This document shows, piece by piece, positions 10,531 through 23,000 of a stretch of DNA of 64,000 nt. A program made the position numbers and the translations under genes. The stretch is from Opisthocomus hoazin (lineage: Eukaryota; Chordata; Aves; Opisthocomiformes; Opisthocomidae): assembly GCF_030867145.1 (NCBI RefSeq), contig NC_134433.1, positions 8,259,216 through 8,323,215 of the forward strand. The letters run 5' to 3'. Positions within the stretch are counted from its first letter, which is position 1; each line of letters opens with the position of its first letter. The notes below the pieces were generated by a model, which searched no databases, was not told the origin of the DNA, and saw nothing but the letters and a program-made list of their open reading frames with translations.

Positions 10531-13500
10531 AAGGTAGGAGAGAGGACTGTGACAGTGCAGAGCAATGAGGTCTGTCTAGTGCACTCAGCAAAACTGCCTT
10601 TGCCAGTGGTACTGAGACCTAGCAGCGGGAGGAACAAAAGTGGAATCCCGTTGTTAGTGGTTCCACTTCCAGCCTGCTCATGAGCGGTGGTCTTACCGAG
10701 ACCGGGAAGGAAAAACTTCTGCACAAAATAAGGCAAAGACCTGCTGAGCAGGTGCCACTCCCAGGTGCTGTGTATGTGCTGTCGGTAAGGAAGATACTTT
10801 CACCAAACATATACAGGTAAAATATTACACATTTCTTGATGATGTCAGCTACTTATTTTGGGTCTTTCTTTAAAAATATTACCAAATTCTGAGATGTTCT
10901 GCATTTGAGTTCCCTTTTCTGTTCTCACTGTCCAGGTTAGGTAATGTTATTTTACTATAATTTCAGCATACCAAAAAGCTACAGCACCATGCTTTCCTGT
11001 CTGTTCAGTTTTGGAAACCACCTTGCCAGTGCGGATGAGCAATGAAGTGTGAAACGCAGAGTGAAAGCAAATACAAATTGAATTTGACCACCTCCATATC
11101 AGATGTGAGATATGTGTCTCCAAGCAGAGCTATTACGTTCTGATTCTACCAGTCAAAGAAAGCATGGTAGAGGTACAAGTTACTGGTGCCTGCACTTCAC
11201 CCTCCCCATTCTGCTGCAGTTTTCCACCCCAAATATCCAACTGCCCCATCACAGCTGCCTCAGTGCCAAACTGAGCGTCGCTGGCAGCGTAAGTCGGCTT
11301 CAGTCTGAAGACTGGCCCCTACGCTGGGCTGGTGACGGCCTCCGGATCTCTGTCTCGGCACGGGGTAGCGAGTTTCAGCAGCAAGAGCTGGTAGCACTGT
11401 AGATTGCCCCGTCACAACTCTCTGCAGCTCCTCTGCCAGAGCCCCAAGACAACCCCTTTTAATTCCAAGTGCAGGAGAGCAAGGTAATTGACTGCTAAAG
11501 TGCAGGCACATGTAAGCTTGCTCCCAAATGGAGTAAAGCAAACAGCTGTTAAAATAAAACAATGGATGTAATAAAGTACATTCTTCCTTCGCTAGATATT
11601 TATCAAATTTACCTTTTGATTCCCAGCCAGTGAATTGGCACTACTAGCACAAACACCGTTAAATATACGACTAATAATTTAGTATTAAGAGAGTTCTCTG
11701 CAGACACAGCATTGCAGCTTTTGTCCCCAAAAGCTTAAATAAGGCACATTCAAAGAGTAGGTTAATTTTGCTTTGGCTGTACATCACAGTCAGCCTACTC
11801 CGTCTTTGCTTTCTAGCTAAATATGCTCGTTGCTGAAGTGGGGAGGCAGAGGTGTTACTGTGGAAGTTTCAAGAAACAGCAGACATGGTATTAGGAGGAC
11901 TCCAGGCTGGTCCTCACCCCCTGGCTGTACCTGCCCGTGCGTCCCCTGGTTTGCTGTGTTTGTGCCGGCGGAAGGGTGAGAAGCACCGAGGGTCACAGTT
12001 CCTGTTCCCCCTGGTTTCGGCGGTTTTCTTCTTGGCTGTATTCAGTAGCTGCTTTGCAGCTCCGGTTTGGAGCCGTCTCCACAGGGCCAGTCCTCTGCAG
12101 CACTGGGGGGCCATAACCGTGCTCGCTTGTCCCAAGAAGAGGAACAGGGTGGCTCCGAGAGGCCCCCAGTGCAGCCTGTTCTACGGAACGCAGCTGCTGA
12201 CCCGCTCTGGGCGCAGAGCTGCTGCTTGGTGGCAGCAGCCAAGGCTCCCCAGCTCCATCCGAGAGCCACACCAGCGGTGCCAAAACTTCTTTTCGAATGT
12301 GGCTTAAATTGAAAACAGGAAGTGAATTGCTCACTTGGCTGCCTACCTGGTGTGAGGAAAGAGCTACTGGACCCAGGGGAGACGGCGTTTCTCCTTGCGT
12401 TGTGTTCAGACAATACAGGATCTGGCAATTTTGGTTGAGCACCAGAAATCCTTGCACACCTAAAAACAAGTCCTGAAAGGGCAGCGCCTTGGTGAACACA
12501 CTCACACGTGCGTACTCACTCAAAATTCTTTCGTGCAAAGAATGTAAGGTGTTTCAGAGCAAGGCTGTAATAACATTGATGAACATTCCCGTAACGCTCC
12601 CTGGATATCTTCCAGCGTAATGAGATCACTGGCTGAAAAGTACTTCAGGGGCTTTACAAAGCCGAGAAGGGATTTACCCCTCTGTACAGCTGGCTGTTCT
12701 GGAGAGCTGCAAGGCTGGGATTTGCTCAGACTCCCAGTAAGAGGAGGGGAGATGCTCCATATCCAGCTCCTACCCTGCCTGCTTCAGCTCCACAACTTCC
12801 AAACTCAGATTTTGGCAGTGGAGGAATCTTACACCAGGACAGTGTAATTGGTCTAAGCCGCCTCCCTGCTTACCGAGGAGAGCAGTAAATCTTGTACTTT
12901 AATGTTTTGGCTGCACACTCACCTAACGGCTAGAACTTTCTGGGAGCTCTCGAGCTGGATCTCTCACTGTGTGCCAAGGATCTTTTCCTGCTGCTAATCT
13001 TCTAATCATTTAATGACTCCCTCCAGTTACGAGATGAATCACCAGTAGGTGTAACATCACTGAACATCACTGAAAATGGAGCTCACCCTTCCCCTCCAGC
13101 AAAAAATCCAGTCTCCAGCACCGCATGGAAAGCGGGAGCTTCTTCAGGTGCTGAGTGTGTCACCACGGATGACAATGTCACGGCTCTGCAAGGGCCCGGC
13201 CCACTGCTTCGGTACTGAAGGCATCTCCTCGATTGCTTGCCTGTCTGCGAGCCTGCGCAGAGCCAGCGCTGTGGCTGTCACCGTGTCTGCTCCAGGCTCA
13301 CCGGGACGCTGGTGTCCCCCGCCTGTGCAGAGCATTTAAACATCAGGAAACCAGGGGGTGAGGAGAAGCTGGGCTGGGAGGAGCTGGGGCAGGCAGAAAA
13401 CCAGACCGTAGCTCCCTGCGCAGGTACATCCCTGACCCACGCTAGATTTTCTCTGTTGTAGAAGTCCTGTGGAAGCAGGAACAATGCATTTGTAGGAGCT

Positions 13501-16500
13501 ACGAGTAAATCTCCTGCCAAGCCACAGTCCGACCCCCTGCTGTTTCAGCTGTGCAAACGGTGGCCACCCATGGTCTCAGCGATTCTGCTAAAAATACAGC
13601 CCAGTGATTTGCAGCAGGAAGCACCTGACAGCTCCAGGGCTCGCTCCCCCTGCGCTCCACTTCTCTGCTCACCCTTACCAGTCCCAAAGACGTGAGCGTG
13701 GGCTGCGTCCCTCCTTGAAGCTGTTTTCTGAACCAATTTTGAGGAAGAAGGCTTTAAGGAGCTACGTTTTCTCCCGCTCCAATCCTGCACACCGTTCCAT
13801 GTCATCTCACGTGCTCCCATCTCAGTCTGTCTCACCCAACCATGCAGACAACATCTGCATCATACAGACCACAAAAAAACACTGCATTTTCTTTGGAGGC
13901 TTTTCAATTTTAATAAATAAGTGGTACAACGGTGCCAAATCTGTGCATCAGGGCTCAAGAGACAAGGGTTACGTTTCAGGACTGATGTTCCCTGTGGCGA
14001 TACTGAAAGACAGGTGCAGTTTCTGAGGCTGGCAGCTGTGGCTCGGACCTTCTCCGTTGTTCCAGGGTCTTTGTGCCGTTACAAAATGGGTACCGAAACC
14101 CAAGGAAAGCTGCCCTAGGCAGACACTGTCAATTACGAGCTGTGGATAAAGCAGCGATTTAATCCTCTTTAGGCTTTGGCTTTTGTGAACAGGCTGGTAT
14201 CTCATTTAGTTCCAGAGAACCACTGCTGTTGTAAAAGCAACCTCTGCCTTGCCGGTTTCTCTCTTGAAGGAAACTGCTTCTGTAGGAGAGCACAGGAACT
14301 AAATCGGAACATAATCCCTATGTCTTAATACCATCGTGCATGAATCACCCTGACAAATTAAGTAGCTGGCTGCATTACTGCTCAGCAATTTAAAGATTCG
14401 TTTCATGCTTGACAGGAGAAAACATTGCACGGACCGGCCATCCTCCCTCGCGTAGACGTGCAGGGAAACGAGATGGGATAACGAGCTCTTGGCTCACCCA
14501 TGGTCACTGCCGGGCAGAGAGTTTCTCCAGTTGCAGATTTGGAGTTGGACTTCTGTGGGACTTCAAGCAGAGCATTTCTTGCTCGCAGTGGCACCCTTTG
14601 TACGTGATCTTGGGCACTATCAGAGAAGAGATTTCACCGAGGGATCAAGATCTCCCCTCTCCTGGTGTGCACGCTCACTGCGTGGGCTCTTGCAGCTCAG
14701 CAGAAGACTTCTTCAGACTTTACGCAGAGTACTTGAAATAAGAGGGGAAAAAGTAATGAGTTCACTGACTTTTCATCCTTGCTTTCAACTTCTCAGCTCT
14801 GCTGCCTGTTACATTTTCTTCCTAGGGACAAGCAGTGAGGTACACTACGAGATGTCCACGCCTAAGCAGAAGCCCCAGCCGTGCTCCCGGACGATGATCC
14901 CCGAGCAGAGCCGAGCACACAGAGGTACCAGGAGCCCACTTCTGAATTCAGCCTCCCTTGGGGGAGAGCTGCTGCTGGCTTTTGTTGGCTGCACATGCAG
15001 ATTTCATCGCGTTACTCTGCTAGCAAAGGCTGTAACTGAGGCACCATTATCATGGCAAAAAGTGCACTGGCAATTTCAGTTTGCTTACAGAGCTGCCAGA
15101 AGCTGTTTACACATACAGCCATGACAGCATTTTGCTAGGGCTTACGACTGGAGGTTTTCCCAGAAAATCTGTCTCACTGGTGCTTCACAGGACAGCTATT
15201 CCTCCCTCCACTACCTTCCCAGCATCATTTATCACTTGGGGGGTGGATTTATGGTAGCCCCTGTGCTGCTTTGATCGTTGCTCTCCACCAAATCAGGTGC
15301 AATCATTACAGCAGCGTTGCTGAATGCTTTGGGCGTCTGTCGGCCCTGACCGCTCCTCTCTCGGTTCTGAATGAGGCGAGCACTCTCCCCATCACAGACA
15401 GCAAACGGAGCGGGCTGGTGTGCCCAGAGCCATGGAGCCACTATCAGAGCAAAAAGCAGGGCCACGCTGTGACTAACGCAGAAATGTAATCTCCTACGCC
15501 TCAAAATTTCTATGTGGAAGAGGAATAAATGCAGAATTGCTTATAAAAGTTACCATCTTTTCATTTTTCATTTTTTCATGGATAGCCTGGCTGCCTTCCC
15601 TCCGGAAGCCTAGCCCACACGATGCCTGGCTGTTCCATACACACCTTCCGAAAAGAAGTTTCTCTGCAAAAAAAGCCCCAGGTTTCTCTGCAACCCCATC
15701 TGAAACAGTCCATTTTTAAGCTATTCTCTTGGTTTGCTCTGGCAGCACGAGCTGCCTGGCCACACGGTACCGCTGCGGCAGGTTTCTCGGGCACCCCGGC
15801 AGCGTGGGTTCGGGCGGCCGTGGGCAGGGGAAGGGGTGTTCACCAGGCTGAGCTGTGTTTGCCGCCATCCTGACCACCAGCGTGTGATGTTGGGAAGCGA
15901 CTTGCGTGCCACGAGCGACACGCACGTGCCGAATCCTTGATCCAAAAGCACGACCGGCCCTCGGTGCAGCTTCCCCTCCAGCGGAGACTTGGTCAGAGCT
16001 GACGCTGCCGGGATGGGCTGCTGAGGTTCAAAGCAAACGCCGCAGCGTGGGGAGTAGCGCGACTGCGCCTTGCGTGGTGGGGACAAATCTTAAATACTTT
16101 GCACGGCTTCAGAAAGATCCAATTTTGGGGGTCTGCCCGCCATCCGGTGCCCACAGTCTGGGGATTGGGAGGCCCTGTAACTGGAGCTGCCAGCGTGGGG
16201 TGGAAGGACGATCCCTCTGTCTCTCTGCAGGTGCCCAAAGTAAAAACCTCACAAGGAGAGTGATACTGGTCCCAGTTCCTCTCCCAGCTGGAGTCCTAGT
16301 CCGGTCTGGAGCAGGGTGACCAGCCCTACACGCTCTAACCAGCACATAGAGGCACCACAGATCTACATATTAGCACAGTCCTGGTTGATTTTCCTCTTTC
16401 CCTGCGATTCACAAACATTTGTCTGCCAAGAACTCGGCCAGCATTTGCTGCCAGCTCTCTGCAAAGTCTCCGAGAGCCTGTTTCGAGCCACAACAGCAAA

Positions 16501-17060
16501 CGCAGAACTGTCCCTGTGTTTGGTTTACCTGCGGCTGCTTTCCTTTCATACCTTACCATGAATTTACGGACTCTCTGTTTTATCACCCACTCATTCAGTG
16601 TCATGCAACCTTCCTGCAGCTCCCCACAGAGGGTTTTTACTTTAACTGCCTTGAGTAATTCTTTATCATCAGCATCAAATTGCTGCTGAGACGGGGGCAG
16701 GATGTGCGGTCGCCGCAGAGCAGGCGGGGCTCAGCTGAGCCCAGGGAATCCCTTACACTGCTCAGCCTCCCAGCTGCACAGACCGGAGGGGTTCTGGGGG
16801 TTCCTCTCTGCAGCACGTATCTGTGCTGCCTGAAGCTGCTCTGAGGCCATTCTGAGTTCCTGTTGGAGAAGGGTGGTGCTGGGACACTGACCTTGATGGA
16901 TTTGTCTCCGCGGTCTCCATTAGTTAGCTTGGCATCAGCCAGAGACGTGGCGTGGCATGGAGCTGGCTGCCCCTCTGCCTGCACTGCCGGGCACCGGCTG
17001 GCCCCGCTGGCAAGGGGCAAAGCTCCCCCTGAGCTCTCTTTGGCATAAACACAATCCTCC
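10531..17060. other. Convergent intergenic space between RFC2 and LAT2
   Basis: About 6.5 kb between the RFC2 poly(A) signal and the last LAT2 coding exon. Composition is mixed, with GC-rich patches at about 11.9-12.3, 13.2-13.8 and 15.7-16.3 kb. Open frames of 60-210 codons on both strands are low-complexity or unrecognisable and have no family resemblance. The LAT2 3' UTR must end somewhere here, but I could not place a convincing minus-strand AATAAA close to the stop. No repeat family or RNA gene recognised. Confidence 0.5.
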
Positions 17061-17097
17061 CAGCCCTAAATAAACACATCAATGATTTGCTCTCTTC

Positions 17098-20000
17098 TTA
17101 CCTTTTCTTTGGCAGACGGGCAGGCCCCGATGCAGGACCGGCGTTGACGTAGTCTGGCTCATCATCCGGGCTTTCTGTCCGCAGAGCTGCGGGTGAGGAT
17201 GGGGAGCACTGATCAGTAAGCAGGTTGATCAAAAAAGCACACAACACACCATAGACACGCTGCGCATCCCGCCAATATTTCGCCTTCGGCGCCGACAGGC
17301 GTTTGCGCCTGGACTAAGAAACCTCAGGTGACAGCATCCAGGTCTTCTTGAAGGGGCTTCAAAATGCCCACAGCAAATTTGCAAACAGTCTGCGAGCAGC
17401 AAGCGTGGACAGCGTTTTGGAGCCAAAAGAGGCAGATTTAATCTAGAGAGTGCCCAAACAGGATAACAAGAATCAGTTTGCTTAGGCAGCCTCCAGACCA
17501 GAGACAGAAAGCTCTTACACACGTACGCTCACCGCTGTCTCCCAGGCCAGCCCACCCGCTGCGCTGCGCAGGAAGCCACGCGTTAGGCTGAGCCGCTGTT
17601 CAAAGGTTAGCGTAGGAAATGTGCACCCCGGTTACTGCGGAGCGGCCGCGGGCTGGCCCGCTGGATGCGTGTGCCTCACAAGGCTGAGCTTGCACCAGGG
17701 CAACTTCAAAACGGAAGAGGACATCAGACACGACGAGTGACATTCTTCTCTAGCACCCTGTGGTCAGGGTTTAGGCACAGCCACTTACACGGTGACCTTT
17801 CGAGTACCAGAAACACCACATCCCATCAGAGCAGCATTCAATTACAAGAGTGCGTAGCAATTTGCACGTTGCCTTAGGTGTTTATCACAGTTGATTGGGG
17901 AAAAAATAACTGAAGGCGGGGGCGACGTCTGCATTGCCCCAAGCATGGTCTATACTGGTGTAGTGCGATGGGCACCCTGCCCATGAGCCCCATCCCTAAA
18001 TAGCTGCTGAGAACATACCTTCCTCCTGCTGGAGTTTCCACACGTGTATCGCCGTGCTGTTCTCGTAGTCTACAGCATCATCTGTGACTAAGAAGAGTTT
18101 GGACAGGATGATGCTGAGCAGTGAGTGGACTAAAAATGGACCTTTGTGAAACTCCCCTCCTACCACCCTGCCCCGACCGCCCCGTGCACGTGGCTGAGTT
18201 TCCAGCTGGGCAGCTGCCGTCCTGCCGCAGGTCTGCTGATGCTGCCTCATCGCTTTCCAGCCCTGACCACGTGCCTGGATATCCGCAGGCACAGATGGGG
18301 GTCCGACCGGTCCCCGCTGCTCCTGCCTCCTCCGACAGCTACGTGTAAAGCCAGGCAGGAGCAGGGCAGAAAACATTGTGTTAATTCACTGAAGGAAACC
18401 AACTCGGCTTCCTATTTTCATTGCAACATCCCAGGACAGAAGCTGGAAGCCCTTCAGCAGCCACTGTGGTCCAGCACCATCCTCCAGTGGCTCGCTGGCT
18501 GCAGACTTCTTGGGCTGGCTGTGGTGAGAAACCGGCACTGGGGGCTAGAGCCACGATCAGCCTTGGCTGTAACAATACTGAAAGACCTAGGAAAGCAATG
18601 CAGACCCCAAAGCCCCCGAATAGCTGCAGAGATCTCCTAATCAAAGCGATCAGCTCCGAGCTGAGCTCTCGGCTGGTCAGGTATCACCACGTGCATTTTC
18701 CTGCAGAAAGAGGAAAAGCTCCAGGTCTGCCCTGTGCCTGCGGCAGCCCCTGCGCCCCGGCTCTGCTGGCACGGAGCTCGTAGGATGAGCTGAGCCTGCG
18801 AACGAGGGGGTTTTCCCTCGACTGAGCAGGTCGCCATCCCTCTCAGTGCTTCCAGACACCTTTTTTGTACAACATATGTGGACCACAACAGAACACACGT
18901 ACCTGGATCAGAGCTGTGAGGCACTCCAACGATGACGTTTTGATAGGAATGGGAATCCTCTTCTTTCTCTGGCAGAGGGAAGAAAGAGGGGGAAAGAGGG
19001 CTTAGCTGCCCTGGGAAGATCCCTCAGCACCTGCAGGAGAGGACTCTTTCCCACAACAAGACGCACATCAGCTAAAATAGCATCAGCCTTGGTGACAGCC
19101 TGCACTGACTCAGGGACAGGGCGTCCCCAGAACCACGGAACCAGGCGATGGCAGCCCCACGGAGCACCATCACCACCATGCCATGGAGCACTGGCCTGGC
19201 CTCTCGGCCCTGGCACCACCCATGGAGCCACCAAAGCTGGTCCTGAGGCACCGTGACTTTTCTTACCTATAGGAATAAAACTCCATAAGCGTAATTACGA
19301 GCCCCATAAGCATAGTTATGAGCCCTACAGCAGCTCCTAAGGTGAACAGGGGGAGGGCTGGCTCCAACGAGGGGTGACCCCCAGAGCAGGGCAGCAGTCG
19401 GGAGGGGGCTTTCTTTCCCAGCGAGCATTAAGCTTGTGACTGCAGTGTCTTCTTGGGCTTGCTCTCAGTTTCTGGGAAGGAACTGAGCCCCAGTCCAAGC
19501 ACAACATCTGCCTGAGCCCACTACACAAACCTATGAGCATCTAGAACCAAAATCTGTTTAAATGAATTAAAAAATACAGCCAAAACAAGCTCTTTCTGCT
19601 GTTGCTGGTTATCTCAGCTCTCTGGAGAAGCTTGTGAGCAGCTGAACCACGTGAGTCCCTATATTGCTAACCTCAAAACCTGCATCCACCAATGCTGAGA
19701 ACGCCGCTGACACCCAACCATTGGTTGGTGTGGTCATGGCTGGAAAAGTTTGCAGACAGCGTAAGCACCCCTGCCACCGCCCCGTGACCCTCCAACGCTT
19801 CGCCAAAGCCGAAGGGGAGAAGCACCGAGCGCAGCAGGGGGACTGAGCTCAGCCAGGACAGGCAGCCCCGGCGCCGGCTCCGCTGCCCAAACCCACGCGG
19901 GGCAGGAGGGGCAGGCGTTCGCCGAGCGTGCTGCGAGGGGCAGCTCCACAACAGCTACGAGCTGACTACTACGTAGCTCTCAGCCACTGAAAAAGCATTA

Positions 20001-23000
20001 AAACGAGTAAGGGATACAAAAACATTCGTGTTAATAAATTCAGGCTTCTCTTTCTCCCTTTTTTCTTTTTTGAATAAGGTAAACCTCTGGTAAACAAGAT
20101 ATTTTTTCTCTTTTTTTCCCTTTCCCCTATTCTCTTTAAATAAAAGATAGGATTCCCATTTTGAAATTCATTTTAGATAAAACCAGATTGATGTCTGAGT
20201 CAGTGCAGAAAAATGCCAAGTACCCAGGGAGGTGAAACTGTTTCACAGATGCAATATTTGCCCTGAAAAGATGCATTTGAATGGAGTGGTGTATTTCATC
20301 CCACCTTCATTTGCTAGCCTGTAAACCAAGCACATGCAATATTTGAAGGTGTCCCTTTGGCAACAAGTTTCTGGACACGGCCATGCCCTTTCCCATGCGT
20401 CTGGGCAGGACCCTGAGGGGCTGCAGCCTCCGCTCACTCAAACCAGACCGAGCTATGAACAGGAAAATGGCCTCGTTACCCTGAGTGCTCCTGCAGCAGT
20501 GGATAATTTGCTGCTTCCCAGAGACGAAACAAGGTGACGACGTGTTTTGTGCAATTGGAGCCATAGATGCGTTCGGGCTGTCCAGCTGATGGATGGACCG
20601 ATTAGGGCTTGGACATCCCTCACACCCCACAGCTCCATGCATCCCTTAACGAACGTGCCTGCTGGACCCACGCTTGCTTCAGGCCGGACAGCAACAACAC
20701 ACAGACCCAGGCAAGGAGCCTCTCGCAGGCTCCCTGCACGGGACAGCCGGGCTGGCGGCTGGAGAAGCAGCCCATCTCACTCGCTTGGAGACCTTACCGT
20801 TGGGCGGTGTGAAGAACCAGGCACAGTTGTAGTAATCCAGAGATATGGGCTCCCTGCAAGAAGAGCAGCCGCCGTCAGCTCCTCCTGCCCAAGGCATCCC
20901 ACAGCCTTCCCAGCCTGAGCTACGAGAGAGCCAGGAGCGTACTGGGACCAGTACGGCTCTGCTCCATCGTGCCAGCGGGCACCAACCAGCTACTTACACG
21001 TAGGCAGCGTCCCCTTGCAGGCAGTCCTCTGCAGGCACAAAGGGTTTGCTGTCAGCACACCGTGCCACTGCACAAACTCCAACCGCCGTCCCAAAGCACA
21101 GTCGGACAACTTCCCCCAGCGCAGCTAGAGCAGATGTCCCCAGCAGCCAGAGAGCCCCGGCACGGCCCCGAAGCCCGTCCACAAAAGCAGAGCTGGGGAC
21201 TGGAGCAGGGGGAGGCAGCCCCGATCCACCCCAGGCACTGAGAAAACCAGGGCTCACCCCTTCCCAGGGACAGACCCTGCCAGCTGGCAGGGAGAGGGGG
21301 AAAGGAGAGCACAGCCCCACGCACCAGTAACACTCTCGGGGCAATCACCAGCTCACACTGCCCGGGAGGGAGCAGGGTGCTCGCGAGCATCCTGTCCCCC
21401 TCCGCTCTGACTGGGAATCAGATCAGCGTGTGTCTCAAAGCAACCGATAAATGAACCAAGCCGGGGCTCTGCCAATGGCAGTGTCGGCTGCCTGCACGCT
21501 CCCCGCCGGCTCTCATCCCTGGCCACCGCTCACCGCCTCGGCAGCCTTCCCGCCCCAAGCCCCCGGCAGTGCGGCTGCAGCATTTACCTGTCAGGAAGTT
21601 CTGATACCTGGACTCGGTCCTGCTCCCTGGGGAACAGCAGAGGGGCACGTTATGCTCGGCTGAGCAATGGGAGCCCTTCGGTGACGCAGCCACCGAGCAT
21701 TGAGGCATCAGCAGCTCTGCCCCTGCTCAGCTCTTTGCTCAGGGCTGAGGGACGTGGCTGCAGGGTTGGACACCCCGAGGCAGAGGTGCTGGGATGGACA
21801 GGGGTGAGATTTTAAACAGTCTGGCCCTGTGGGTCTAACCAGGACGAGCACTGGATTTTAAACTCAGCCCCAGGCTAGCTCTCGGTAAGCATCACTGCGC
21901 AGACCAGCCACAAGCATCGCGGATAGGTGCCAATAACAGGAGTGAGATTTATCATCGCCCAGCTTGTTTCCAGGATAACACCCGCCGTGCCCTGCCCGGG
22001 GTCCCAGCAGTGAGCAACCACCTCTTGCAGGCTCCGTCTTCCCAAAGCCAGTGGGAGCTCCCAGCTGGCACCGACACGAACGAGCAGAGGTTTGGAACAC
22101 CCTCATTTAGGGATCCTGTGGCAGGTGCTTCCCTGCAGCTGCGTGGACGGGGAGAGCATCGACCCAGTGCCTGGGCGGGGGAGACGCTCACCGTATCCAG
22201 CGCGGCGGGAGGCACCGAGCTCCTCCGTGGTTTTCCTGAAAGACAGAAAAGGGAGCTAAAATCCCAGGTCTGTGCAAACCGTGCCAGGGGCTACAAACCA
22301 GAGCAACGACCAAGCCAGAAGGACCATTCACGAAGCCTCCCTATGAGTTTGTACAGAAAAGACATTGAGCAGTGGGAAATGCAGAGTTTGGGGTCAAACC
22401 CCAAGATCAGAATAGCTGTGCCTGAATATTGCAGCGGAGTTATGGCGGCTGTGAAGTTCTTGGGGGTTTTGCTGATAGGGAGAAGGGGATTTCTGGTGTC
22501 AAACTGCTTATAAGCAGAGAATGGCCATTTCTTTTTCATGGTGTGCCTATTACAGACAGCCACAGCTCACTTCCTTGGGTTTAACTTAAATGGTTTCCAG
22601 TAGAAAGCAGTCAGACTGAAGAAAATCCAGAAAAACTCTAAACGCACTATTGACCATCAATAAATTAAGTACAGCTCAAGCCCCCATCTACAGGGTCCAG
22701 AACCCAGTCCCAAACCCTGAACATTCACCTACGCTGGGTGAAGTCATCCAGCCTTGGCTCTATGGCTAGAGCTTTGGTTTGCTTTTTTACCTACCTCTCT
22801 ATCGATAAGTTTTCAGGTTCCTTAATTTGTTCCAGCCTTCGGGGTACAGCTAGCACCAAGAGCAAAAAGAGATGTTAATTATTATGGCAGCAGCAGATAC
22901 TTCAATGAGCACAGAGCATCCAACAGAGAGGATTCCCCAGCACTGGCAAGCGTGTTTCTAATGCATCCCGAAACAGCTTCCAAATTGTTCATCGAAAGCA

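Noticed and set aside
11852-16345. Several 80-210 codon open frames between RFC2 and LAT2
   Set aside because: Unrecognisable translations, overlapping on both strands, without supporting splice or start context.
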